Assembly: GCF_002000085.1 (NCBI RefSeq)
Contig: NZ_MUZU01000008.1
Span: 1-64,000, forward strand
Direction: 5' to 3'
DNA from: Pseudocolwellia agarivorans
GTDB taxonomy: Bacteria; Pseudomonadota; Gammaproteobacteria; Enterobacterales; Alteromonadaceae
Length of the DNA stretch: 64,000 nt
The notes beneath the pieces are model-generated. The model searched no databases and had not been told where the DNA came from. It was given only the letters and a program-made list of their open reading frames with translations. A program made the position numbers and the translations under genes. Positions 55,813-64,000 of this stretch are shown here, in pieces. Numbering within the stretch: position 1 is the first letter of the stretch; each line of letters opens with the position of its first letter.

Positions 55813-56124
55813 TTAGCCGTTAATACCAGTAATTTTCACTTCAGTGAACCATTGACGATGGCCCGCTTGCTTACGTGAATGTTTACGACGTTTAAATTTA
55901 ACAATTTTAACTTTATCAGCGCGACCTTGAGATACGATCTCAGCCACAACTTTACCACCAGCAATGTAAGGCGCACCTACATTAATAGCTTCGCCATCGG
56001 CGATCATTAAAACATTTTCAAACTCAACTGAAGAACCAACTTCAAGTTCAAGTTTTTCCAGACGAAGGGTTTGACCTTCGGTTACACGATGCTGCTTACC
56101 ACCGCTTTGGAATACCGCGTACAT
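55813..56124 (-). CDS. rplU: 50S ribosomal protein L21
   Basis: A 103-residue ribosomal protein beginning [18 protein letters not shown] and ending with the basic [16 protein letters not shown] region. The ATG at 56124 gives this conserved start; an upstream in-frame ATG would add eight non-conserved residues. First gene of rplU-rpmA, divergent from ispB as in other gammaproteobacteria. Confidence 0.97.
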   Translation of the reverse strand: MYAVFQSGGKQHRVTEGQTLRLEKLELEVGSSVEFENVLMIADGEAINVGAPYIAGGKVVAEIVSQGRADKVKIVKFKRRKHSRKQAGHRQWFTEVKITGING

Positions 56125-56358
56125 AGCTACTCCGAACTGCGCCATCATTTAGTATGACGCTTGATTTTTAAAATATAGGGCGCGAATTCTACTCGAAGAA
56201 ACCTATAAGGGCAAGCATAAAAGTGATCATTTTCAATTATTTTCTATTCGGTGTAAAAGAGTCAACATTGTGCGCTTCATTCTATCGTAAGATCGTGTAA
56301 ACTCACCCATAATCTCGCATTAATTTTATCACGAAAAATAGGTTACTCTCAACGCTTT

Positions 56359-57330
56359 ATGGATCTCAAAAACATACAAAAACTTGCCCATGACGACATG
56401 TCATTGGTTAATGACCTAATTTACTCTCAGCTTCAATCAGACGTAGCGCTAATCAATCAATTAGGTATTTATATTGTCAACGGTGGCGGTAAGCGTATGC
56501 GTCCAATGCTAACCGTTTTAGCTGCAAAAGCATTAGGTTATAATAATAATGAGCATATTTCTATTGCTGCAATTATTGAGTTTATACATACAGCTACCCT
56601 ATTGCATGATGATGTAGTAGATGAGTCTAATATGCGTAGAGGACGTGAAACAGCCAATGCATTGTTTGGTAATAGCGCAAGTGTGCTTGTAGGCGATTTT
56701 TTATATACACGTTCTTTTCAAATGATGACAAAACTCAATAATATGAGAATTATGGATATTTTGTCTGATGCTACAAATATTGTTGCTGAAGGTGAAGTGT
56801 TACAATTAATGAATTGTAACGATCCTGATACAACGGAAGAAAGTTACTTAGAAGTTATTTATTGTAAAACTGCAAAATTATTTGAAGCCGCTACTCGTTT
56901 AGCTGCTGTAGTATCTGAGCAACCTGAAGAAATTGAACTTGCAATGCTTAATTACGGTAAGCACTTAGGCACAGCCTTTCAACTTGTTGACGATATTATG
57001 GACTATACCGCTGACGCGAAAGAAATGGGAAAAAATGTAGGTGACGATTTATCGGAAGGCAAACCTACACTACCATTACTCTATGCAATGCAACATGGTT
57101 CAGAAGTCCAAAAGCAGCTAATTAAAGACGCTATAGAGCACGGTAATGGAATGGATAACCTAGAAGATATTCTTAAAGCGATGGACGAAACCGGCTCGTT
57201 AAAATATACACAGGAAAAAGCTGAAGAAGAAGCAGATAAAGCGATAGATTCATTAAACTTAATTCCTGAGTCACAGTATAAGCAGGCACTAATTGAACTT
57301 GCTCATGTAGCAGCGAATAGAACCACTTAA
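56359..57330 (+). CDS. ispB: Octaprenyl diphosphate synthase
   Basis: A 323-residue trans-prenyltransferase making the ubiquinone/menaquinone side chain. First Asp-rich motif LLHDDVVDESNMRRG, second DDIMDYTADAKEMGKNVGDDL, with GGGKRMRPML near the N-terminus. The chain length (octaprenyl) is taken from the E. coli homologue at the same locus. Confidence 0.94.
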   Translation: MDLKNIQKLAHDDMSLVNDLIYSQLQSDVALINQLGIYIVNGGGKRMRPMLTVLAAKALGYNNNEHISIAAIIEFIHTATLLHDDVVDESNMRRGRETANALFGNSASVLVGDFLYTRSFQMMTKLNNMRIMDILSDATNIVAEGEVLQLMNCNDPDTTEESYLEVIYCKTAKLFEAATRLAAVVSEQPEEIELAMLNYGKHLGTAFQLVDDIMDYTADAKEMGKNVGDDLSEGKPTLPLLYAMQHGSEVQKQLIKDAIEHGNGMDNLEDILKAMDETGSLKYTQEKAEEEADKAIDSLNLIPESQYKQALIELAHVAANRTT

Positions 57331-57365
57331 TCATTATAATTAGCGAAAAATTTACCCTACAAAAT

Positions 57366-57394
57366 AAAAAACCGCTCAATGAGCGGTTTTTTTT
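57366..57394. terminator. Bidirectional terminator between ispB and mdh
   Basis: AAAAACCGCTC and GAGCGGTTTTT form an 11-base stem with loop AAT, followed by more T on the plus strand and A-rich sequence on the other side, serving both convergent genes. Confidence 0.85.
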
Positions 57395-57417
57395 AGGTCT
57401 GATTATTAGTCGATAAA

Positions 57418-58353
57418 TTAACCGTTAATAAAATCAATACCTTCTTTAATGTCACTCTTAAGTGTATCAAGCATATCTTCTTTAGCTTTTTGCTCAAATG
57501 CACTTAACTCACCGTAAGGTAATAATTCAACAACACCGTTAGGACCTAAACGTACAGGTTGAGCAAAGTATTGTGCATCTTCGCCATTACCTTCAACGTA
57601 TGCATAATCTACAACGTCTTCGCCTTGAATACCTTTAACTAAAGACATACAAAAACGAGCTGCTGCTGCACCCATAGATAACGTAGCTGAACCACCACCG
57701 GCTTTAGCGTTTACAACTTCAGTACCCGCATTTTGAATGCGAGGAGTTAATGCTGCAACTTCTTCATCAGTAAAAGTAGCACCTTCAACTTGTGAAAGTA
57801 GAGGTAAAATAGTTGTACCTGAATGACCACCAATTACTGGAACTTTAACATCTGCAACATTTAAACCTTTAAGTTCAGCAACAAACGCTTCACTACGGAT
57901 AACATCTAGCGTTGTAATACCAAATACACGGTTTTTATCGTATGTACCCGCTGCTTTAAAAACTTCAGCAACAATTGGAACCGTTCCGTTTACAGGGTTA
58001 GTAATAATACCCACTAATGCTTTAGGGCAGTTTGCAACAATACCTTCAGCAAGTGTTTTAATAATACCTGCGTTTACTGCAAATAAATCAGAACGATCCA
58101 TACCTGGCTTACGTGGCATACCTGCCGGAATTAACACGATATCAGCGCCTGTTAATGCATCACCTAAAGCGTCAGCACCAAAACCTTCAACTTTAACAGC
58201 CGTTGGGATATGGCTTAGATCAACCGCTACACCTGGAACAACTGGTGCAACATCATATAGTGATAATTCAGAACCCGCTGGTAATTGAGTTTTTAATAGT
58301 AAAGATAACGCTTGGCCAATACCGCCAGCAGCGCCTAGAACAGCAACTTTCAT
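57418..58353 (-). CDS. mdh: Malate dehydrogenase
   Basis: A 311-residue NAD-dependent enzyme of the TCA cycle. NAD-binding [10 protein letters not shown], substrate arginines in [24 protein letters not shown], and catalytic His in [21 protein letters not shown]-type spacer upstream includes GGAGACAC as ribosome site. Divergent from argR, the arrangement found in E. coli. Confidence 0.97.
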   Translation of the reverse strand: MKVAVLGAAGGIGQALSLLLKTQLPAGSELSLYDVAPVVPGVAVDLSHIPTAVKVEGFGADALGDALTGADIVLIPAGMPRKPGMDRSDLFAVNAGIIKTLAEGIVANCPKALVGIITNPVNGTVPIVAEVFKAAGTYDKNRVFGITTLDVIRSEAFVAELKGLNVADVKVPVIGGHSGTTILPLLSQVEGATFTDEEVAALTPRIQNAGTEVVNAKAGGGSATLSMGAAAARFCMSLVKGIQGEDVVDYAYVEGNGEDAQYFAQPVRLGPNGVVELLPYGELSAFEQKAKEDMLDTLKSDIKEGIDFING

Positions 58354-58498
58354 GTGGTGTCTCCGTTATTTGAGTAAATACGTAAATACTGATGCACGAA
58401 AGATATAGTATTGGTCATAAAAAAACAATTATTATTAAGAAATAACCGATATCGCTTATAGTTTAATGACGTTTTTATTAAAAACACATATACTAATA

Positions 58499-58535
58499 TG
58501 TTTATTCAAGTATATGCCTATTAAAAGAATAAACA
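58499..58535. promoter_or_regulatory. Inverted repeat with ARG-box-like halves upstream of argR
   Basis: TGTTTATTC (58499-58507) and GAATAAACA (58527-58535) are perfect inverted arms 19 bases apart. The arms extend to TTATTCA and AGAATAA, resembling half ARG boxes (TGAAT/ATTCA). ArgR represses its own gene in E. coli, so this may be its operator; the spacing differs from the usual adjacent 18-bp boxes. Confidence 0.35.
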
Positions 58536-58625
58536 CGTTTGAGTTTACCCTCTAGGGTTAAGTTATAAATAGCCTAAAAGGAAATACTTGTTTGATATTT
58601 AAACAAATTGTCTGTAAAAATAATG

Positions 58626-58642
58626 TCAAAAGATCAACAGGC
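58626..58642 (+). repeat. Solitary copy of the MITE-end motif before argR
   Basis: GTCAAAAGATCAACAGGCC contains the 15 bases TCAAAAGATCAACAG also found at the right end of the element at 6386-6448. Only this end is present here; it lies 22 bases before the argR start, so it may have entered the leader or promoter. Confidence 0.4.
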
Positions 58643-58664
58643 CTTAATAATCAATAAATAAGTC

Positions 58665-59138
58665 ATGGCGAAACAATTGAAACAAGAAGCATTAGTACAA
58701 GCCTTTAAAGAGCTATTAAAACAAGAACAGTTCGCCTCTCAAGGTGATATTGTGGATGCATTAAAGGCCCAAGGTTTTGATAATATTAGTCAATCAAAAA
58801 TATCAAGAATGTTGAGTAAGTTTGGAGCAGTAAGAACACGTAATGCACGCCAAGAGATGGTTTATTGCTTACCCGCAGAGTTAGGTGTTCCAACCGCTAA
58901 AAGCCCGTTGAAACAACTGGTTTTAGACATTGAACATAATGATGTAATGATAATTATACGAACGAGTCCAGGTGCTGCTCAATTAATTGCACGCTTATTA
59001 GATAGCTTAAGTAAAAGCGATGGTGTACTAGGTACTATTGCTGGTGATGATACTATATTCATTGCGCCAACCAAAGTTACAGCGATACAAAAAACGATTA
59101 CTAAATTAGAAGCGTTATTTTCAAAAAATTTACCTTAG
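58665..59138 (+). CDS. argR: Arginine repressor
   Basis: A 157-residue hexameric regulator of arginine metabolism. N-terminal winged helix (about 8-75; [27 protein letters not shown]) and C-terminal arginine-binding oligomerisation domain (about 85-155; [36 protein letters not shown]). Standard length and location. Confidence 0.96.
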   Translation: MAKQLKQEALVQAFKELLKQEQFASQGDIVDALKAQGFDNISQSKISRMLSKFGAVRTRNARQEMVYCLPAELGVPTAKSPLKQLVLDIEHNDVMIIIRTSPGAAQLIARLLDSLSKSDGVLGTIAGDDTIFIAPTKVTAIQKTITKLEALFSKNLP

Positions 59139-59227
59139 GCCATAAATAATATACCTAGATAAAGTACATAATTAGAACAATAAGCCACAACGTTTTTTGT
59201 AGCCTAAAAACAATTATTTAAACATAG

Positions 59228-60151
59228 TTAATCAGCTAATTTTTCTAAAAAATTAAGGCTTGGGGCAAAAAAAGCCGCGCCTGTTTCTGCTTGCGTATAC
59301 TTAAGCATGTGATCAAAGTGACCATCTTCATCGCCAAAAATCATACTTTTCAACATCATTTCAAAAGGTTTTGGTGATTGACAATAAGACACAAAAAATA
59401 GCCCTTGATGTTTTATATCTCCGTACGGCATGCTTTGTCTTAATATTTCGATACTATTGCCATTATCATCTTTTAAACCTGTGCGTTTAATATGAGAAGT
59501 CGGTAATTTATTTTCTGTACTGTATTCTTCATTATCTATTTTAGTTCGAGAAAAAACATCTTCTTGTGCTTTAACCTCTAAAGTATTCCACAAATTTAAG
59601 TTATGACGATAACGTTGAATATGTAAATAACTCCCACCAGAGAAATGTTCATCATCAGCTTCACTTACTAAAGCAATATCTCTTCTATGTTGGCCTCTAG
59701 GATTTTCAGTGCCATCGACAAACCCAGTAAGATCTCTTCCATCAAGAAAGCGAAAAGCACGTACTTGCTCTACTAATTCAACACTATCATCTAATAAAGC
59801 ACACACTTTAGTACTCACTATGTGATTTACATCTAATCTATCGCTTCTAATTTCTATATAAAGATCATAATTATTCGCCGGGGCAATTCGATCTTCACAC
59901 GCCATTAATGGAAAGTTAGTCAATTCTTTAGGGCGAGCTTTAGAATAAAACTCGTCCCAGTAACCAGCACCAATAGCAAAAACACCAATAAGATTAGCCT
60001 CAGAAAATCGGTCTGCATATTTATCAAGTAAGGCTGGCAATCTTGATAATGCTTGACGTAAATGATCGTTTTTATCATCTAAAACATTAAACAGTAAATA
60101 ACTCCCATGCAAATTAGGTTCTGCACAAATACCAAATTGCTCTCTAGCCAT
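59228..60151 (-). CDS. Dyp-type heme peroxidase
   Basis: A 307-residue dye-decolourising peroxidase of the YfeX-like class. The family motif GxxDG appears as GFVDGTENPRG with the catalytic Asp, and the heme-side His lies in IQRYRHNLNLW. No Tat or Sec signal, so it acts in the cytoplasm unless packaged in an encapsulin; no encapsulin gene is adjacent. Physiological substrate unknown. ATG start. Confidence 0.92.
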   Translation of the reverse strand: MAREQFGICAEPNLHGSYLLFNVLDDKNDHLRQALSRLPALLDKYADRFSEANLIGVFAIGAGYWDEFYSKARPKELTNFPLMACEDRIAPANNYDLYIEIRSDRLDVNHIVSTKVCALLDDSVELVEQVRAFRFLDGRDLTGFVDGTENPRGQHRRDIALVSEADDEHFSGGSYLHIQRYRHNLNLWNTLEVKAQEDVFSRTKIDNEEYSTENKLPTSHIKRTGLKDDNGNSIEILRQSMPYGDIKHQGLFFVSYCQSPKPFEMMLKSMIFGDEDGHFDHMLKYTQAETGAAFFAPSLNFLEKLAD

Positions 60152-60266
60152 AAAATCTTATTCACCTATTTGATTACTTTGTTTTAACAAAGTTTTATTA
60201 TTTATACTTATACCACCTCAAACTGCGATTTTATGCACATTACAGCTGACATCGATATATGTTTAA

Positions 60267-60950
60267 TTATAATTTTATTGTAGACAAAATCTCTGTATTG
60301 TCTTCTTTATGATACCAATCATTGTAAACTAATTGTAATTCCTTTACGTGCAAAACACCTAAATCTAATTTTCTAAATTGTTCTAATAATTGAAGAAATT
60401 CTTTATTACGCTTTAGTTTACGCTGAAACCGTACAATCGTAACGTGTGCGGTATCAATTTTATAACGTTCATCTATAGTATTAAATAATTGTGATTGTTC
60501 AAAATAAATACGTAAATTGTTTCTTAAATTTAATAAGTTATCTGTTACTGGAAAGCCCTGTAGCATAATGCAAGATGAAGAAGCAGTAATACCTTTTATA
60601 TTAATATCAAACGGCTTTATATCCACTATAGCTTTATTTATTGTCGCAATATAATCATCAATATTCACTTGTGAAATATCGAAGCTTTCACGGCATGAGA
60701 TCAAAGATAAAACAGTTAAATGTAACTCGTTCTCTGAATAATAATATTGCTTCGGCTCTATACGTTTTAATTTTTCAAAAGACTGACAAATCTCAACACC
60801 TGAGTCTGATGAAAACTTAGCAATAACAGTGATCCCTTTTCTATTGTCGCAATTTGAATAAATATTAGGATCTATATCAACACCTTGTTCTGCAATATGC
60901 GCCTGTGACGTTTCCCACATCACATTGTATTTTTTCTCTAACATATCCAT
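60267..60950 (-). CDS. 2H phosphoesterase superfamily protein (2'-5' RNA ligase-like)
   Basis: A 227-residue soluble protein with the two HxT/S motifs of the 2H superfamily, HLTV (His77) and HVTI (His169), in a two-lobed fold. Members open cyclic phosphodiesters or join 2'-5' RNA ends; the substrate here is unknown. An ATG at 60950 is used; an in-frame TTG nine bases upstream is closer to AGAGGTG and is a real alternative. Stands alone between the peroxidase and amtB. Confidence 0.75.
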   Translation of the reverse strand: MDMLEKKYNVMWETSQAHIAEQGVDIDPNIYSNCDNRKGITVIAKFSSDSGVEICQSFEKLKRIEPKQYYYSENELHLTVLSLISCRESFDISQVNIDDYIATINKAIVDIKPFDINIKGITASSSCIMLQGFPVTDNLLNLRNNLRIYFEQSQLFNTIDERYKIDTAHVTIVRFQRKLKRNKEFLQLLEQFRKLDLGVLHVKELQLVYNDWYHKEDNTEILSTIKL

Positions 60951-61029
60951 AAAGACCAATTCACCTCTGTATACTTACTATCAGTACTATTTATTAGGTT
61001 ATATCACTTTTATTATTTTTAAATAACAA

Positions 61030-61052
61030 AAAAGCAGCCCTAGGGCTGCTTT
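61030..61052 (-). terminator. Rho-independent terminator of glnK-amtB
   Basis: AAAGCAGCCC and GGGCTGCTTT form a 10-base stem; on the minus strand a T run follows. It lies about 30 bases past the amtB stop. Confidence 0.85.
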
Positions 61053-61078
61053 GAATGATAAACCTATTGAATTACACG

Positions 61079-62362
61079 TTATTGTCCACGTGTAAACTCT
61101 GGGTATGCTTCCATACCACAATCCGATTTATCAACCCCTTCATATTCTTCTTCTTCTGTTACACGAATACCCATAACCATTTTCAATACAAACCAAACAA
61201 TGAAACTTGTTACAAATACCCAAATAAAGATAGTAGCAGCACCTATTAGCTGACCACTGAATGAAGAACCATCGTTAGTTACCGGCACTAATAATAAACC
61301 GAATAAACCAACCACACCATGAACAGAGATAGCACCTACAGGATCATCAATCTTAACTTTATCTAAAGCAAGGATAGATAACACTACGATAACACCAGCG
61401 ATAGCACCGAAAATTGTTGCTTGTAATGGTGTAGGTGTAGAAGGTTCAGCTGTAATAGCAACTAGACCTGCTAATGCACCGTTTAAACACATAGTTAAAT
61501 CAGCTTTCTTAAATAGGATTTTAGCAAATAATAAAGCGGCAACAGCACCAGCAGCAGCAGCAGCGTTAGTGTTTAAAAATACCATAGCTACTGAGTTTGC
61601 ACTTGTAATATCACCTAGTTTTAATACAGAACCACCGTTAAAACCAAACCAACCCATCCATAAAATAAATGTACCTAATGTAGCCATTGGTAAGTTAGCA
61701 CCTGGAATAGCGTTTACTTTACCGTCAGCAGTATATTTACCTTTACGAGCACCAAGTAAAAGAACACCTGCTAAAGCAGCAGCAGCACCAGCCATATGAA
61801 CAATACCAGAACCTGCAAAGTCAGAGAAACCAAGGTCACCTAAAGTGTATAAACCAAATACAGATTCACCGTTCCAAGTCCAGCTACCTTCCATAGGGTA
61901 GATAAAACCAGTTAAAACAACAGTAAATGCTAGGAAAGCCCAAAGCTTCATACGTTCAGCAACCGCACCAGATACAATTGACATTGCTGTAGCAACAAAT
62001 ACTACTTGGAAGAAAAAGTCAGAAGCGTTTGCGTATACAGAACCGCCGTCAAAACCAGCTTCAGCAGATTCAGCTAACACTGTTGATACCAACGCATCAG
62101 CATTTGCAGCACCATCTAGCTCAATACCACTTAAAAATACACCTCCGCCATACATGATGTCGTAACCAATCACTAAATACATAATGCAAGATATAGAGTA
62201 TAAGGCTATATTTTTAGTTAAAATTTCAGCTGTATTTTTAGCTCGTACTAAACCAGCTTCTAACATTGAGAAACCAGCTGCCATCCACATAACCAATGCA
62301 CCACATACTAAAAAGTAAAAGGTGTCCATTGCATATTGAAGTTGAAAAATATTTTGTTCCAT
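61079..62362 (-). CDS. amtB: Ammonium transporter AmtB
   Basis: A 427-residue trimeric membrane channel for ammonium. Eleven or so helices are evident. Family marks: YFLVCGALVMWMAAGFSMLEAGLVRAKN near the start (given here only as the region 11-41), SGIVHMAGAAAALAG, GWFGFNGGS, and the twin-His pore histidines (His in GSGIVHM and VHGVVGLFG). The C-terminal tail GVDKSDCGMEAYPEF is the GlnK-interacting end. Expressed with glnK 12 bases upstream. Confidence 0.95.
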   Translation of the reverse strand: MEQNIFQLQYAMDTFYFLVCGALVMWMAAGFSMLEAGLVRAKNTAEILTKNIALYSISCIMYLVIGYDIMYGGGVFLSGIELDGAANADALVSTVLAESAEAGFDGGSVYANASDFFFQVVFVATAMSIVSGAVAERMKLWAFLAFTVVLTGFIYPMEGSWTWNGESVFGLYTLGDLGFSDFAGSGIVHMAGAAAALAGVLLLGARKGKYTADGKVNAIPGANLPMATLGTFILWMGWFGFNGGSVLKLGDITSANSVAMVFLNTNAAAAAGAVAALLFAKILFKKADLTMCLNGALAGLVAITAEPSTPTPLQATIFGAIAGVIVVLSILALDKVKIDDPVGAISVHGVVGLFGLLLVPVTNDGSSFSGQLIGAATIFIWVFVTSFIVWFVLKMVMGIRVTEEEEYEGVDKSDCGMEAYPEFTRGQ

Positions 62363-62374
62363 AATAACTACCCC

Positions 62375-62734
<360 letters not shown>

Positions 62735-62747
62735 TTAATATATACTA

Positions 62748-62763
62748 TACAAATGACATGCCA
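62748..62763 (-). promoter_or_regulatory. Sigma-54 promoter of glnK-amtB
   Basis: On the minus strand TGGCATGTCATTTGTA matches TGGCACG-N4-TTGCW at all but two fixed positions, with GG and TG at the required distance. Transcription would begin near 62736. Confidence 0.78.
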
Positions 62764-62859
62764 AAGAATTTTTAACTTACAAATCAACACTTTAGAGTCA
62801 ACTTTAAAAATAAAGGCTGAACAATTGCACCAAAAAAACACGCTAGAGTGATAAGTTGG

Positions 62860-62876
62860 TGCACTTGAATGGTGTA
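62860..62876. promoter_or_regulatory. NtrC-like enhancer site upstream of glnK
   Basis: TGCACTTGAATGGTGTA differs by one base from the dyad TGCACY-N4-TGGTGCA bound by NtrC. It lies roughly 110-125 bases upstream of the sigma-54 promoter, a normal enhancer distance. A half site TGCACC is also present at 62826-62831. Confidence 0.6.
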
Positions 62877-63040
62877 TTACAAAAAAACTCAAATAAATGT
62901 TTTATTATAAGTTTTCTTGTCTGAGGAATAATGGGTAAAGGTAATAATACTTAGAGGAAAAAAGTTAAAATGGCCAACTCACTAATAATGAAGACTACAC
63001 GGCCATAATAAATATTTAGAAAATTAAAATCATGAAAAGA

Positions 63041-63886
63041 TTAATAAACAAAAGCGGATCCAGGAGATAAGATAGATAAAATACTTAAACGTTCAATATT
63101 ACAAAAATGATTAGCCGCCACGATCATTTTAGGCGAAATGTTTAAATCATTTAAAACCTCTGCAGTTATAAGAGAAGAAGGTTTATGGGTTTTACACTGA
63201 TAATTTAATAGCATTATACGTTTAGATAAATACAATAATTTAGCTTCAACCGTAGCATGCTCAAAATCCCATTCGTCTTGACTACGAATAGGTTCAATTA
63301 AACTATAAGGTAACTGCCACTGTTTAAGTAATTCACCACTACACTCTCCATAAGTAAACTCAATTGTGCTGTGTTGTTTTTCCCATGGAAACTCAGAATC
63401 AGAAATACTATTACAGGCTTTAATTTTACCTGGCATACTTTGATGAACCGCTAGCTCTCCAATATTATGTAATAAACCAAGTATAAATAATCGCTCAGCA
63501 TTAATAACATTGAGCTCTTCGCCTAAAAACTTAATAATTAAAGCGCAATCAACAGCTTGTTCCCAAAAATTTTCTATATATTCAGGGGCTGCAGTAATAG
63601 ATTTAAATGCATCAGTCGTAAAATAAGCAATAACTAAGTTGTAGACTTCTGTTATGCCCAGTACTAACACAGCTTTAGAAATGGTTTCTATTTTACCGGG
63701 ATAATTAAAAAAAGAGCTATTAGCTAATTTAAGAATCGTAATAGACAACGTCGGATCTAACATAATGATTTCAGCAATATCATCAATAGTCGATGAGTCA
63801 TTATCAATTAATTCTTTTATACGTAAAAAAGAATCAGAAAGAACAAAAACCTCTTCAGCATTTTCCGCACATTCAAATGCATTCAT
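63041..63886 (-). CDS. HDOD domain protein
   Basis: A 281-residue soluble signalling protein of the HDOD family (about 10-205), related to HD-domain hydrolases but usually lacking full catalytic residues. Marks: IIMLDPTLSITILKLANSSFF, ISKAVLVLGITEVYNLV and LFILGLLHNIGELAVHQSMP. Members often take part in c-di-GMP or stress signalling. The ATG at 63886 has GGGGA eight bases upstream; a GTG just before it is less likely. Nothing is recognised between it and the window end. Confidence 0.86.
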   Translation of the reverse strand: MNAFECAENAEEVFVLSDSFLRIKELIDNDSSTIDDIAEIIMLDPTLSITILKLANSSFFNYPGKIETISKAVLVLGITEVYNLVIAYFTTDAFKSITAAPEYIENFWEQAVDCALIIKFLGEELNVINAERLFILGLLHNIGELAVHQSMPGKIKACNSISDSEFPWEKQHSTIEFTYGECSGELLKQWQLPYSLIEPIRSQDEWDFEHATVEAKLLYLSKRIMLLNYQCKTHKPSSLITAEVLNDLNISPKMIVAANHFCNIERLSILSILSPGSAFVY

Positions 63887-64000
63887 CACACTATCCCCAA
63901 ATATAACTAAAATTAAAAAGCCATGAACTAAATTGTAGTAGAAAACGTAAGTAAATCACAGCTAACTTATTAATAGAAGAAAGATTAAGTCCATTTAATA

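Larger units (their letters stand above)
58354..58664. other. Divergent mdh-argR control region
   Basis: 311 bases without a gene. It contains a perfect 9-base inverted repeat at 58499-58535 and the solitary repeat-end motif at 58626-58640, both described separately. Promoters for both genes must lie here but I cannot place them with confidence. Confidence 0.5.

Overview
The window looks like a chromosome segment of a marine gammaproteobacterium of the order Alteromonadales, probably Colwelliaceae (Colwellia or Thalassotalea-like). The reasons are AT-rich DNA, the order rapA-rluA-djlA-lptD-surA-pdxA-ksgA-apaG-apaH-folA known from gammaproteobacteria, a divergent mdh/argR pair, NhaD, and the many chemotaxis and cyclic-di-GMP proteins. 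The placement is inference from gene content. I saw no rRNA, tRNA, CRISPR array, intact transposase or prophage.

Layout. 1-4349: a diverged duplicated intergenic element, a membrane GGDEF/EAL protein, and divergent to it a porin-like protein overlapping a small PstS-like periplasmic protein. 4459-11087: a probable Fur-controlled iron operon (DUF4856 lipoprotein, imelysin-like lipoprotein, TonB-dependent receptor, fatty acid hydroxylase-family diiron protein). 11098-19898: an envelope-remodelling cluster with a PmrA/PmrB-like two-component system, an Omp85-like outer membrane protein, EptA, DgkA and an LtaS-like sulfatase. Two promoters here share 33 of 40 bases around a PmrA-box-like TTAAG tandem repeat. 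A lone HEPN-domain gene sits inside the cluster on the other strand. 19978-25233: a small secreted protein, a CBS protein, NhaD, a DUF1275 membrane protein, then an unrecognised accessory module preceded by about 600 bp of non-coding DNA.

25426-32080: a copper/silver efflux operon (CusA, a CusB-CusF fusion, CusC) and a Met/His/Cys-rich secreted protein with a palindrome over its promoter. 32321-36841: PIN-PhoH ATPase, a chemoreceptor immediately preceded by a 5'-truncated BLUF blue-light sensor gene, and a small outer membrane barrel. 37176-54028: the conserved rapA to folA block, with DUF3530, the amgK/murU cell-wall recycling pair and a second chemoreceptor inserted. 54122-59138: obgE, rpmA, rplU, ispB, mdh, argR. 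59228-63886: Dyp-type peroxidase, 2H phosphoesterase, amtB-glnK with a clear sigma-54 promoter and an NtrC-like site, and an HDOD protein.

How the genes work together: EptA moves phosphoethanolamine to lipid A and releases diacylglycerol, which DgkA phosphorylates for reuse. The LtaS-like enzyme would also release diacylglycerol if its donor is phosphatidylglycerol. Shared boxes suggest that the PmrA-like regulator switches these on together with the Omp85-like protein, which is the most interesting predicted regulon here. The imelysin/TonB operon would serve iron uptake, Cus would protect the periplasm from copper, and GlnK/AmtB would serve nitrogen scavenging.
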